Positions 28,887 through 40,643 of a stretch of DNA of 64,000 bases are shown one piece after another (within the stretch, counting starts at the first letter, position 1; each line of letters opens with the position of its first letter). The DNA lies in NCBI RefSeq assembly GCF_040438645.1, contig NZ_CP159253.1:806001-870000 (forward strand), given 5' to 3'. Source of the DNA: Mesorhizobium sp. WSM2240. Lineage in GTDB: Bacteria > Pseudomonadota > Alphaproteobacteria > Rhizobiales > Rhizobiaceae. Position numbers and translations under genes: made by a program. A model generated the notes under the pieces. That model worked only from the letters and a program-made list of their open reading frames with translations, ran no database searches and was not told the DNA's origin.

Positions 28887-29959
28887 GCGTCGATACCGCG
28901 CCGGATCACCAACGTCGGCATTTTTGACAGTGGTGACGGCCGGTGCAATCCCGATCTCCGGCGATGAGTGCCGCGTCTCGCGCCGGGCCAAATCGCTTGT
29001 ATGGCCCGGCAACGCGGTAGTGGGCGCGCACCACGCCGTTCCATCGGCAGCGTGCAGTCGCGCATTCAGCGGCGCTTTCCTCAACCTCGTCGAATCGCAC
29101 AGCTCGGCACCCGTTCGGCGGCGTTGGTGTTCCCGTCCTTCTGCCAGCGTTTTTTCACCGAAAGCCTCGCCAACGGGAAAGGCATGAAGCGCGCCGGACG
29201 CGTGCTTCAGATCGCGGCCGGCGTGACGATGATCGTCATGGGTTTTCGCCTACTGGGGATACTACAAGTCCTCATTGTCAGCAGAATCGGTCGACGCGCT
29301 ACGCCGTCGGCGCCAAGCTCGCCACGCGCTGGACAGCATGGCCCTTGGCGTGCTGACAACCCGCGGCCGTTGCAAGACGTCCCGGCCGGATAGGCGAAAA
29401 TGGCGTTGGCCGCCATCCCATGCACCTCCAGCATTTCATTCAGGGCCGAGGCCTCGGTCGGCTCATTGAGGATCACGGCAGCCGGTTGCTGCTTGTCAGC
29501 TTGGCGTTTCCCTGGCCAAGCTGCCATGCCGTGAGCCCGACACCTCATTGATCGAGTGGTTGAGGCTGGCGCCGGTGTCCGGAATTGAAAGCCCTGATAT
29601 CGATTGCGCGGCAGGCGACCCCGTTGATCGCCGGCGAACGCATGCGTGGGCGGGGGCACCACATCGGCAAAGGCATGCCGCCAGCCAAGCCATCCCTTGT
29701 GGCTTGCCATGCCGCCCAAGATCGAATTCGCTACCGGCATGAAGTCGCAGGCGTGAGGGTTCAAAGGAGGCAAGCCCGTCGCTCAGCTCATAGCCTAGCC
29801 AAAGACCCGCGCCGTGCGGGTCGTAGGCGGCCGCCGTCCCTTCGGATATGGCCCAGAAGATCGGGGCCAGGCGATTTGGCAAGCCGGGCGGGGTTTTGCG
29901 CCGTTCACATCAAAACTCGTCCGCCCGGCCAATTCTGTTCCCCACATCAAACCTGACGG
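28887..29959. other. Gene-poor region between DsbA-like and TlpA-like genes
   Basis: Short open frames only. A piece near 29180-29260 (MKRAGRVLQIAAGVTMIVMG) vaguely recalls the end of a CcdA-type membrane protein, but the match is too weak to call. Nothing else is recognised. Confidence 0.35.
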
Positions 29960-31099
29960 TCAGCCGCAAACGGTATACCAGCTGTCGAATCGGCGTGGAG
30001 CCACACAGAGACCGCCGTAACAAACCTTCTCACCCTTGTAGTTGGCCAGAGCCTGTAGCAACTCCGGCAAAAGGTGCTGTTTAACTGCGTTCGCGTCAGG
30101 GTCCGGACCGTCCAGCGACTTCAGTGCCAGCTCGATCAACTCGATCGCCCGATCTTTGTTGCCGCTCTCATGATAGTACCGAGCGACGGCCGGATAAGAG
30201 AACTTAAGGCCTTCGCCTTGCGGGGGATTCAGTGCCAGGATGTGTTCGGACAGCTGTTTGCCCATCGCCAACCGCTCAGCAGACGGAAAGTGCGAACCGC
30301 CAAAGTTCGGATGGAAGAGTTGATCTAGCGCCGCAATCATCCAATCCTCGGAGTTTCTGTTGATCGCGTCGCGAACGAATTGGCGCATGACGGGCAAGCC
30401 GGCCTGCATGTCGCGCATTTTGTTAAGCAACAGATTCACATGAGACCGGCGAAAACCGAGCTTGTCCGGCAACAAGGCGATGCCTTCTTCGATCGCCGAG
30501 AGCGCCGTCTTCCAATCCTTTTTCTCCACCGCCGCCCTATATCTATCATCGATCGGCTTCTTCAGCGCTTGTTCGCGCGCTATGGGTTCGTCTTCCGCAA
30601 TCCGCTTCGTATCGGCGGCTTTCGCTTGCTCGCTGGTGCGCCAGCTGCCGCCAAGCACTTTCGGCAAAATGTCATCGAGTTGCGTCGGAGAACCGATAAA
30701 GGCGATGTGGCCGTCTCGATCGACCACGAACGAGGTCGGAATCCCGACAGAAAAGCTGGGCTCCATCCAAAGCTTGTCCATTTCGCCTGTTGAGTCGAAC
30801 GCGATCCGATAATTCAGGTTCGGGAACTTTTCGGTCAACCACGCGTCCAACTTGCTTCGGGCCTCATCGGCCGTTGGAGCGTTTTCAGAAGCCGCGACTC
30901 CGACGATCTCGACCCCGCTGTCCCTGTACTTCTCCTGCAGCTGCATCAGATGCGGCATCCCGTCCACACATGGTCCGCACCACGTTGCCCAAAATTCGAC
31001 GATATACACTTTGCCGGGCTCGAAGCTCGTGAGGGGCTCGCCACGCAGCCAGTTCTCGACCATAATCGAAGGCGCCGGGGACTCGATCTGCAGTACCAT
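29960..31099 (-). CDS. TlpA-like thioredoxin-domain protein, copy A (3' end replaced)
   Basis: The 379-residue protein has a redoxin domain (about 10-150) with WCGPC (C41, C44) and the cis-Pro region GIPTSFVVDRDGHIAF. An alpha-helical, TPR-like C-terminal half follows. There is no signal peptide, so it is probably cytoplasmic. The ATG at 31099 has GGAG 8 bp upstream; the frame is open to a TTG at 31111. Compared with copy B at 61183, the last 12 residues (RRFDSWYTVCG at the end) come from unrelated sequence past the duplication junction near 29997. Confidence 0.85.
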   Translation of the reverse strand: MVLQIESPAPSIMVENWLRGEPLTSFEPGKVYIVEFWATWCGPCVDGMPHLMQLQEKYRDSGVEIVGVAASENAPTADEARSKLDAWLTEKFPNLNYRIAFDSTGEMDKLWMEPSFSVGIPTSFVVDRDGHIAFIGSPTQLDDILPKVLGGSWRTSEQAKAADTKRIAEDEPIAREQALKKPIDDRYRAAVEKKDWKTALSAIEEGIALLPDKLGFRRSHVNLLLNKMRDMQAGLPVMRQFVRDAINRNSEDWMIAALDQLFHPNFGGSHFPSAERLAMGKQLSEHILALNPPQGEGLKFSYPAVARYYHESGNKDRAIELIELALKSLDGPDPDANAVKQHLLPELLQALANYKGEKVCYGGLCVAPRRFDSWYTVCG

Positions 31100-31395
31100 G
31101 TTGCGCTCCAAAGTTTGCTTTCTGCGCGAGTTTGTTCCCGCTCAGAGACAGCACACGGGTTCAGGGGAGAGAGAGCGTCGCTCGTCTGCCCCCATCGCGT
31201 GCAGTCAGCAACAAATGTGCAATAGCCGTGCCAGCGCGCTCAGCGCCAGTAGCGCCTGATTGCTTGGAAAAACCTCCGCAGTGCCCAGATGGCCGGTCGT
31301 AATGAACCTGACACTTTTGCCAATCCTTGTTCCGAACCTGACATTTTGTCTGCCCTCTGTCAGCTTTTGGACATTCATCGCCCGTGCTTCGCGCC
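29997..31395. repeat. 1.4-kb duplicated block with TlpA-like gene, copy A
   Basis: This block aligns to 61247-62647 with two single-base indels and scattered substitutions, most between 30570 and 30700. It contains the thioredoxin-domain gene and the short dispersed repeat at 31214-31395. Confidence 0.92.
31214..31395. repeat. Dispersed 180-bp repeat, copy 1
   Basis: The segment beginning aatgtgcaatagccgtgcc is also found at 58286-58510 and 62465-62690. It contains spaced copies of an aacctgaca motif (for example 31305 and 31334) and a diverged ctgtcag. Repeated motifs like this resemble transposase-binding ends of an insertion sequence, but no transposase accompanies it. Confidence 0.75.
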
Positions 31396-31419
31396 GGAGG
31401 CTGAGGAGCGATTAGCGAC

Positions 31420-31915
31420 GGCCTTGTGGAAACGCTTCCCGGCCAGGCCGCAGTTTTTCAAGCGACACGGGAAGATTGGCAGCTGTTGGGCACCGCCGTG
31501 TCTCGCGGACACGATCCGTCGGTGTTCGGGAGTGCGTACTTCCAGACGGCGGAATCCGGGCCATCTGGCTGGGGAAATGGCCTACCTCCAGAATCGATAC
31601 GGCAAGCGCCCGGTTTACGTTTCGCGAATTGACAATTCCTCGCTCGAGGATCTTGAACGCGTCATGCCGACAGGCCCGATCTTCATCCATGGCGGCGGCA
31701 ATTTCGGCGACATCTGGGGTGCGCATCATGAGTTTCCGCGAGCGCGTGCTCGAGCGCTTCCCCGAGCGTCAAGTTATCCAGTTTCTTTCATCCCGCCATC
31801 AATGAGAAACTCAAGCAGCTTGCCGGGACGGCGACGTTCATCGATCCGTTGCGGCTATGCGAGGGGATCATGTGTCCATATCGCGAGCAAGGCTTGTACT
31901 TATACACCGGCGGCG
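31420..31915 (+). pseudogene. Polysaccharide pyruvyl transferase relic
   Basis: Three frames must be joined to read the gene. The first is YGKRPVYVSRIDNSSLEDL then GPIFIHGGGNFGDIWGAHHEF, the second FRERVLERFPERQVIQF, and the third DPLRLCEGIMCPYREQG. The GGGNFGD motif is diagnostic for ExoV-like pyruvyl transferases of exopolysaccharide synthesis. At least two frameshifts make it non-functional. Confidence 0.75.
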
Positions 31916-32132
31916 GCAAACCCAAGGAGGCCTTGGGCAAGCCCGGCCGGCCGAACACTTGGCCGATATGGTCAATTTCCCGCGCGACGATGCGGTTGGC
32001 GAGCTCGAACAGGTCACCGTCGTCTTCGTGGATGATCTCGTCGACCTCGCCGAAGGACAGCATGGTGTCGCAACGCCGGTAGCCGAGCATGTCATCCATG
32101 GTGCGCGACCAATACCTCTTGCCGCGCACCAT
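31905..32132 (-). CDS. Unidentified open-frame fragment
   Basis: About 75 codons read RYWSRTMDDMLGYRRCDTML and DEIIHEDDGDLFELANRIVA with protein-like composition. I do not recognise the family. It abuts the pyruvyl transferase relic and has no clear start or ribosome-binding site, so it is probably the end of a lost gene. Confidence 0.3.
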
Positions 32133-32418
32133 GTCCCAGTCCCACGGGCCGCAGCGCCCGCGCGCAAGCGCAAGGTCGATGCGCCGAGGGCATCGAGGCG
32201 GGCCGCATCCGAAGGACGAAGCGAGTGCAAGGGACCGAACTCAGCGTGTTTGATTTCCCGCAAAAAGCTGGGCGTCCGTTGGGCAAAATGGGGCTATATC
32301 CGAGATGAAGGGTTGCTGCCTAACAAGTGAGATGGCAAGGAGGGCGTGTCTTAGCATTTCACCTTCCCCAACGGCACTCGGCCGTACATATGTAAAGCAA
32401 AATAGTAAGAGGAAACCG

Positions 32419-33244
32419 ATGCGGCCGATCACCCGTCCTATCCTGTGCGCGCTCGCTATCCTTGTTGGTGGACAACACGCCCATGCTCGAGAGCTAACGT
32501 GCCAGGGCTCGTCACCGCTGGAGCCAACGATTTCTTTTGGAGAGAAAATCGTGGATGGCGAGCCGACCACGATCGAATAGCATCCTTGGCAGGTCTTACT
32601 CCTTACTGGGATTAACGGGGATGTCTTCTGCGGTGGATCGGCGATCGGAAAGCGATGGATCGTCACAGCGGCGCACTGTTTGGCGGATCAAAACACACGT
32701 CGAGGTCAAGGTAGGCGCTGCAGATTACGATGGTGGCGTTTCGTTAGAGGTAAAGAATTTCGTTGTTCACCCAGACTATAACCCGGAGACATGTGAACAT
32801 GACGTGGCGCTGGTGCTGGTGGACAATACGCAACCCGCAGCGGTCATCCCCCTTGCTACCGCCAGTACGCAAATTGCTATTGGCGAGAACCTTACTGTGA
32901 CGGGTTGGGGAGACACGTTAGAAGGTGCAAATGAACGATCAGACCAGCTCCTAAAGGGCACCGTTCCGTACGTAGTCAACGAGACGTGCAATGGTCCGGA
33001 GTCATATAATGGGGAGGTCCTTCCTGGGATGATCTGCGCCGGAAGCGCCAGCGGCGGGACCGATGCTTGCCCAGGGGACAGTGGAGGTCCTCTGACCAAA
33101 GGCAATAACCCAGATAACGCCATCTTGGTTGGAATTGTATCCAGTGGGAAGGGTTGCGGACGGCGCCTGAAGTACGGTGTATATACGCGCGTGTCGTCTG
33201 AGCGCGAGTGGATCATGAAGGTGATGTCAAAATTCGGTGACTGA
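32419..33244 (+). pseudogene. Secreted trypsin-like serine protease, broken
   Basis: A signal peptide (MRPITRPILCALAILVGG...AHA) is followed by IVDGEPTTIE. An in-frame TAG at 32578-32580 follows, then in the same frame [10 protein letters not shown] and TAAHC with the catalytic His. A frameshift near 32690-32705 moves to the frame holding HDVALV (Asp) and CPGDSGGPL (Ser). All three catalytic residues survive, so the damage is recent: one stop and one single-base shift. Family S1 proteases are unusual in rhizobia. Confidence 0.8.
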
Positions 33245-33392
33245 GGCGGCGAGTCGGGGATGCGTGCAGGATGGAAATTTCACGCTGCTGCGTCTATCCG
33301 GCATCAAACATGTCCTCCGTGATCCGGATGCGCGGCGGCTGGAGGCGGCCCTGGTGCAGCAGCCATCGGTGACCGCGTCATCTTGGCGAGAG

Positions 33393-33569
33393 CTTCAGAC
33401 CAAGGAAACCGTCAAGGCGGTCGCCCAATAACCCCTCCTGCCGCCGCGAGGCGCGGCCTTGAGCTGGCGCGCCTTTCAAAGAACGGCGCCTCCTCACCGA
33501 GGCGTCACCCGAACCTTAAAAAGGGATCCTATGAGCCTGGAATACGAGAATGACTGCGCTCTCCATGCA
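33393..33569 (+). pseudogene. Relic of a second nifH-nifD junction
   Basis: The sequence ends a nifH-like frame with ELQTKETVKAVAQ and stop (real nif[14 protein letters not shown]). A degraded intergenic region follows, then AAAAAGGGATCCT and a nifD start reading [13 protein letters not shown] (real nif[14 protein letters not shown]). It breaks off at 33569, exactly where the hydroxylase duplication begins. It shows that another nifHD copy once existed and was destroyed by recombination. I recognise nothing upstream of it between 33245 and 33392. Confidence 0.9.
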
Positions 33570-34975
33570 ATTAATTTCCAGCCTCTGCACCACTTCCGAC
33601 TTTAGCTCTACGCCAGCGACGTCGATCAAATGGGAACATAACATAGTCGCGCACGGTGAGCGGCTCGGGCTGGTCTCGGAGGCCAACTTCCGGCCACTCG
33701 TTCTTTTTTGGCCAGTATGCCGTTCGAAAAATCGTGTCCCAGATAGTTGTAAAGGACCCGTAGTTTCGGTGCCAGTGATGCGGTTCAAACGAGTGGTGAA
33801 TGCGATGGAACTTATTGTCGCCAATGATATATCGAAACGGTCCAAGATTGATGCGGGTGCTAGAGTGTAAAAGATGGGTCTGAAAAGTAATCAGCGTCAT
33901 GGCAACAGCGGGCACTACGCCAGATTCGAAGTGGAACAGCGCGAGTGGTAGTGCCACTAACCCTGCGTAAACGATTGGCTCGGAAATGTGATGATGGCAA
34001 TTCCATGCCGTCAGTTCGCGGATCGAGTGGTGAGTAGCGTGCAAGCGCCAGAGGAATGGAACAGCATGCTGAGCGCGGTGCATCCAGTAGTAGAAGAAGT
34101 CGCCGGCAATCGCGACCAAAACGCCTGAAAGGACGGCCAATCCATTATTAATGATTGCGTTATCAGAGTGAAGCAACGCTCCGAAATCGATCGTTACGAA
34201 CGGCTTTATCCCTAACCAGCCCAAGCTCAAAGCGTAGAAGTGCCAGATAAAGGCACCGCATCCTAGGCGAATTATCCAATTTCGAACGCCGCGAACGTAT
34301 GAGGCAAAACTGTATCGATAAGCCGGAAAGAGTAGCTCGAGCGCGGCGCAAACGGTTGCGAAGATTACAACCAGCTTAAACGATTCCACGAAAATCTTGG
34401 TTATCTGGTTAACATCGAGAACGTGCATTTGTTTGCTCCGAATCGTTCAAAAGCTCCAACCTCAGGTCGGAGTGACTCCCATGAACGCAGTCGTCTTCGC
34501 CACGAGGGCGAGACCAATGTTGTTAGTCTCCAGCGTAGCCCTAAACTCGAGTCGGCATCCGGACCGATATCCGCGCAGAAATCACGAATTGCGCAGCGGC
34601 GCACTGCAGGGATGTGCTATGCAGAATTTTCATAAATCGGTAAAATTAGTTGTTTGGATAACGCCCATCCATGTCCCAAATGGTTGGAGGAGCCCACTAT
34701 GCGCCATGCTGGCGAAAACCAGATGAAGCGACGGCCGGGTGAGCGACGCGCCGGGCCGAAGCTCGAGCTTGTACTCTCGCGACCGATCGTCTCGCCGGCA
34801 TGATCCAGGAGATGCCAAAGGTCTACAAGCAGGTGCCCTCAACGTCATCAGCGAGCTCGGCCTGCGCAAATTGACTGCAGCGAACTTATTGGGCGTGGAG
34901 GTGATTGAGACTGGACTCGTCTGGACGCGCGGCCTCCATTTGAAGGAGCGCGAACGAATAGATGACTGACAAGGC
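33570..34975. repeat. 1.4-kb duplicated block, copy 2
   Basis: This is the second copy of 26024-27429. Its left edge is fused to a truncated nifD start and its right edge runs into DUF1403-like sequence. Related but diverged DUF1403-like sequence also lies past the right edge of copy 1, so the original duplicated unit was probably larger. Confidence 0.93.
33571..34428 (-). CDS. Sterol desaturase/fatty acid hydroxylase family protein, copy 2
   Basis: The protein has 285 residues and the same architecture and histidine boxes as copy 1 (HRAQH, HATHH, HRIHH). The first 183 residues are identical to copy 1, while the rest carries about nine changes (for example T184, L187, F214, H217, W219). Both copies have the same upstream sequence, so both may be expressed. 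The substrate is unknown. Confidence 0.88.
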   Translation of the reverse strand: MHVLDVNQITKIFVESFKLVVIFATVCAALELLFPAYRYSFASYVRGVRNWIIRLGCGAFIWHFYALSLGWLGIKPFVTIDFGALLHSDNAIINNGLAVLSGVLVAIAGDFFYYWMHRAQHAVPFLWRLHATHHSIRELTAWNCHHHISEPIVYAGLVALPLALFHFESGVVPAVAMTLITFQTHLLHSSTRINLGPFRYIIGDNKFHRIHHSFEPHHWHRNYGSFTTIWDTIFRTAYWPKKNEWPEVGLRDQPEPLTVRDYVMFPFDRRRWRRAKVGSGAEAGN

Positions 34976-35033
34976 GCGGCGGTTAGTGGGTAAAACCGTT
35001 GCTAAAAGCGCCGCCATGTTCATCCTGTGATGG

Positions 35034-35743
35034 ATGATTCTCCGTCTCAGGCCCGCTCCCCGCAACCATAGCACACTTGCCGTCACCGCGGTCGCCGCGA
35101 TGGTCACTGTACCTACGTGGCTGCGACGCGCCGTTCCCGATGCGCAAGGCCCTGCCGGACAACACGTTGAAGACATCGCGCTCGTAGCCGGCACCGCCAT
35201 CGGTGCCCTCGATGCGGTGGTCCGCCGGCAGGAGCGATGGGCGGGCGCCTGGCGACAGCGGCTGGCGTTTTCGGCGGCGGCTGTGACGGCAAAACAGGCG
35301 GGGCGCGTCGAGGATGAGGCGGCCTTGCGCGACGCCGTGCTGCTCAGGCGACCGGGAGACGACGTCGGCCCTACCGGATGAATACTGTTCGCTTGGCGCC
35401 TGGCGGACAGCGCGGCCTGCAGAAGCGTTTGCTGACGGCGGCAAGCGTCGCCACGATGCTGGAGGATCTGGGCCATGCTCGCGACGATGAGACTGCGGGT
35501 GATCTAGCCGGAGACCTTGGACAGCTCGCCGTCAGCGCTGGAACGGTCGAGATGCTGACCGGTGCGTTGGTGGCCATGGAACGATATGGCTTCGGGCGCG
35601 TCGCCGGATCTTGGCTTACCGACGCTCTGTTGGCGCAGCGGCTGGGCTCGGAACATGTGGTGCCGCTGCTGGGGACAGGGACTGCTCAGGGGCAAATTGC
35701 TCTCGGTCGCGTCGTTCTGAAACCGGCTCAGCGGCAAGCATAG
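35034..35743 (+). pseudogene. DUF1403-family gene, frameshifted
   Basis: Two overlapping frames cover the family. VPDAQGPAGQHVEDIALVAG and AVVRRQERWAGAWRQRLAF lie in the first. LTAASVATMLEDLGHARDD and LVAMERYGFGRVAGSWLTDA lie in the second. DUF1403 genes sit in rhizobial plasmid-maintenance modules. A related fragment occurs at 62801-63080. Confidence 0.7.
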
Positions 35744-36053
35744 AGTCGGAACCGATCGGGCGAGCGCTTGCTCGGTGCGCAGGCGCGTGCTGCGCTGCGT
35801 GGCATCGATCTGTCTGTCGAGCTGGGCCGGCGCGCCGATCGGCTGCTAGCGATGATACCGAAACTGCCGCCCGGGCATCGGAGCTTGTCTCGAAAGGCTC
35901 TTATCCGACGACGCAATCGTGGCTTCGGAAAAAATCGCGGGGATGAGCGATCGCAGTCTGCGCCGGCTGTTCGACAGGCTGGTCGAGCTCGGTGCCGTGC
36001 GTGAACTGTCCGGTCGGCCGACCTTCCGCATCTATGGACTGTGGGAGCGATAG
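35744..36053 (+). pseudogene. Fragment of a RHE_PE00001/DUF1612-type protein
   Basis: The last frame reads SDRSLRRLFDRLVELGAVRE then LSGRPTFRIYGLWER and stop. This resembles the C-terminus of a DUF1612/HTH protein found next to DUF1403 genes in rhizobia. The upstream part is broken by frameshifts. Confidence 0.5.
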
Positions 36054-36074
36054 TGGAGGTGGGGCGCGCGAACA

Positions 36075-36590
36075 GTGAAGGGGGGACCAGGCGACGGTCG
36101 TTCAAATAACCATTTGTTCGACCGCGAGCTGGATCATCTGCCGCCGGACGCGCGCTGGCGCGAATGGATGCACCGCGTCGAGGCGACGGTCTTTGCGGAG
36201 AGCGAGCCGGTGACACGTAGTGTACTCCCACGGGTCGTTGGAGCCATTTGCAATCTCGATCTCCTCATCGACGACATTTGCGAGGAGCTGGGCGGCCGCC
36301 CCCATGACCTCGTCTCCGTCGCCGGCGGCTGGAAGCATCTGACGCGGCCAGCCTATGCGGACGCCGTCCGCAGTGCATTTGGCACAGCCGCCGGCGGGAG
36401 GCGTGCGAAAGACCTGACGCAGTCCGAAGTGCTGGTTCTGATGTGCATCGCCTACTTCCAGCCGATCACGTGTGGAGACTTGTCGTCGATTTTCGGCAAG
36501 GAAGTTTCGCGCGACCTGATCGGCCATCTGTGCGGCGCCGGCCTGATCGCTTCCGGGCCGCGAAGCCCGATGCGCGGCGCGACGCTGTAG
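36075..36590 (+). CDS. ScpB-like chromosome segregation protein, C-terminally truncated
   Basis: The 171-residue product resembles the ScpB-like proteins of rhizobial plasmids (ARWREWMHRVEATVFAESEP, LTQSEVLVLMCIAYFQPIT and two winged-helix regions). It lacks the last 50 or so residues expected after HLCGAGLIASGPRSP, where the frame runs into an IS5-like fragment. GTG at 36075 is the first start; MNHLF-like sequence begins a little later. It follows DUF1403 and DUF1612-type remnants, the usual order in this module. Confidence 0.7.
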   Translation: MKGGPGDGRSNNHLFDRELDHLPPDARWREWMHRVEATVFAESEPVTRSVLPRVVGAICNLDLLIDDICEELGGRPHDLVSVAGGWKHLTRPAYADAVRSAFGTAAGGRRAKDLTQSEVLVLMCIAYFQPITCGDLSSIFGKEVSRDLIGHLCGAGLIASGPRSPMRGATL

Positions 36591-36745
36591 AACACCTGCA
36601 ACAACATGGCCCGCAGCAATTCCTCCGGCGCAAGGATGGGGCGACCGCCTTTGGCACTGCAGGCGTACATGCCGGAAAACCAGCGCTTCATTGACCATCA
36701 GCCCCACCTTGGCGCGAATGATCTACTGATCCTTGGTCATGTCGG
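36560..36745 (-). pseudogene. IS5-family transposase N-terminal relic
   Basis: Read on the minus strand, GGRPILAPEELLRAMLLQVF with a preceding AKVGLMVNEAL segment in another frame matches the N-terminal region of IS5-type transposases (GRPSI.PE.LLRA.LLQ..Y). Only this end remains, and it truncates the ScpB-like gene. Confidence 0.7.
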
Positions 36746-36853
36746 TGTCCTTTCGAACGCCGAGGCCGGGCGCTGCGAGCCCTGACCACTCCGCGCCCGG
36801 CCTCGGCTTAAGCTTCAGCCTGTGACACCGTCTGTCAGATTAAGTTTAAACTT

Positions 36854-37894
36854 TTACAGATTCGCCGATGGCAACAAGCGCGCCTGACGCAACGCCGCCA
36901 GATCGGCCGAGCCGGTGCAGAAGCAGGCGACAGCCAACTGGCGGATGACGATCTCGAAATGCGCGACAACCGCCTCGGTGGACACCGTCGCCGCGCGCAG
37001 CACGCCGGCCGCCTGCCCGGCGATGTCCGCGCCCAGGCGGATGGCCTTGGCCACGTCGACGCCGTCGCGGATCCCGCCCGACGCGATCAGCTTCACCGTT
37101 GGCAGCGCCCGACGTACCGCCTGCACGCTGGCCGGGGTCGGAATTCCCCAATCGGCGAACGCCATCGCCACTGCTCGGTCGGCGGGATCGCGGGCGCGCT
37201 CGCCCTCCACCGCGGCCCAACTGGTGCCGCCGGCGCCGGCGACATCGATCACCGCCACGCCCTCCTCGACGAGCGCACGGGCCACCGAGGCGGACAGGCC
37301 CGACCCCACTTCCTTGGCCACGATCGGCACGCCCATGCTGCGCGCGGCGCGAGCGATCTGCGCCAGGATGCCGCGCCAGTCGCGGTCGCCCTCCGGCTGT
37401 ACCGCTTCCTGCAGCGGATTGAGATGGACGATGAGTCCATCGGCCTCCAGCGCATCCACCGCCCGGCGCGCCAGGTCCAGGCCGTCGGCCTCGCGCAGTT
37501 GCGCGGCGCCGATATTGGCCAGCAAGGGAATGTCTGGGGCCAGGCGGCGCAGCGCGCGCGTCAGCCCCTGAGGGTTGCGCGATTGCAGGCTCACGCGCTG
37601 CGAACCGACGCACATGGCGATCCCCAAAGCTTGCGCTGCCTCGCTCAGATGTCGGTTGATGGCCTCGGCGCGTGGCATGCCGCCGGTCATGGAGCTGATC
37701 AGCAGCGGCGCGCGCATGGTCTTGCCCAGCAGCGAGGCCCGCAGGTCGATCTGCGTCAGGTCCAACTCGGGCAATGCGCAGTGTTCGAAACGGATGTACT
37801 CCCAGCCGGCGGCGACCGTGGCCGGCGCCGCGCGCCGATCCAGCACGATGTCCAGATGGTCGTCCTTGCGCCGGCTCAGGGCGGTGTCGCTCAT
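36854..37894 (-). CDS. idi: Type II isopentenyl-diphosphate isomerase
   Basis: This FMN-dependent isomerase interconverts IPP and DMAPP, balancing the C5 units for GGPP. The 346-residue protein has [29 protein letters not shown] (the NPLQE loop) and [10 protein letters not shown], all typical of Fni/IDI-2. The ATG at 37894 follows GGAG. It is the last gene of the gibberellin operon, 85 bp after ks. An intact idi in this position is seen in some gibberellin operons and degraded or absent in others. Confidence 0.94.
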   Translation of the reverse strand: MSDTALSRRKDDHLDIVLDRRAAPATVAAGWEYIRFEHCALPELDLTQIDLRASLLGKTMRAPLLISSMTGGMPRAEAINRHLSEAAQALGIAMCVGSQRVSLQSRNPQGLTRALRRLAPDIPLLANIGAAQLREADGLDLARRAVDALEADGLIVHLNPLQEAVQPEGDRDWRGILAQIARAARSMGVPIVAKEVGSGLSASVARALVEEGVAVIDVAGAGGTSWAAVEGERARDPADRAVAMAFADWGIPTPASVQAVRRALPTVKLIASGGIRDGVDVAKAIRLGADIAGQAAGVLRAATVSTEAVVAHFEIVIRQLAVACFCTGSADLAALRQARLLPSANL

Positions 37895-37979
37895 GCTCGC
37901 TCCATCCGTCGCATCGGGTGACGGCGTTGCGTCGGATCGGACCGACGGCAGCCTGCGCACGCCGCCGCCTCCCGCGCGT

Positions 37980-40429
<2,450 letters not shown>

Positions 40430-40643
40430 GCGGGACGTTCCTTCTGCAGACGGTTGACGAGAACCAGGATCGGGCAGACGCCGGTCCGCCGCATAGGGTT
40501 GCCCGTAGCGCGCTGCGTGCGCCGTGGCCGTGCTTGCCAATTGCTGCGATCGGCGCCGCGGACTGGACACAGTGCAGCAACATGCACCGCTGCCGCCGGC
40601 CGATCGCAGCGGCACAGGGGCGACTCCATGCGGACAGGCGCGC

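Noticed and set aside
29200..29480. ABC-transporter-like piece (VILNEPTEA) and CcdA-like piece
   Set aside because: The matches are a few residues long and lack surrounding family sequence.
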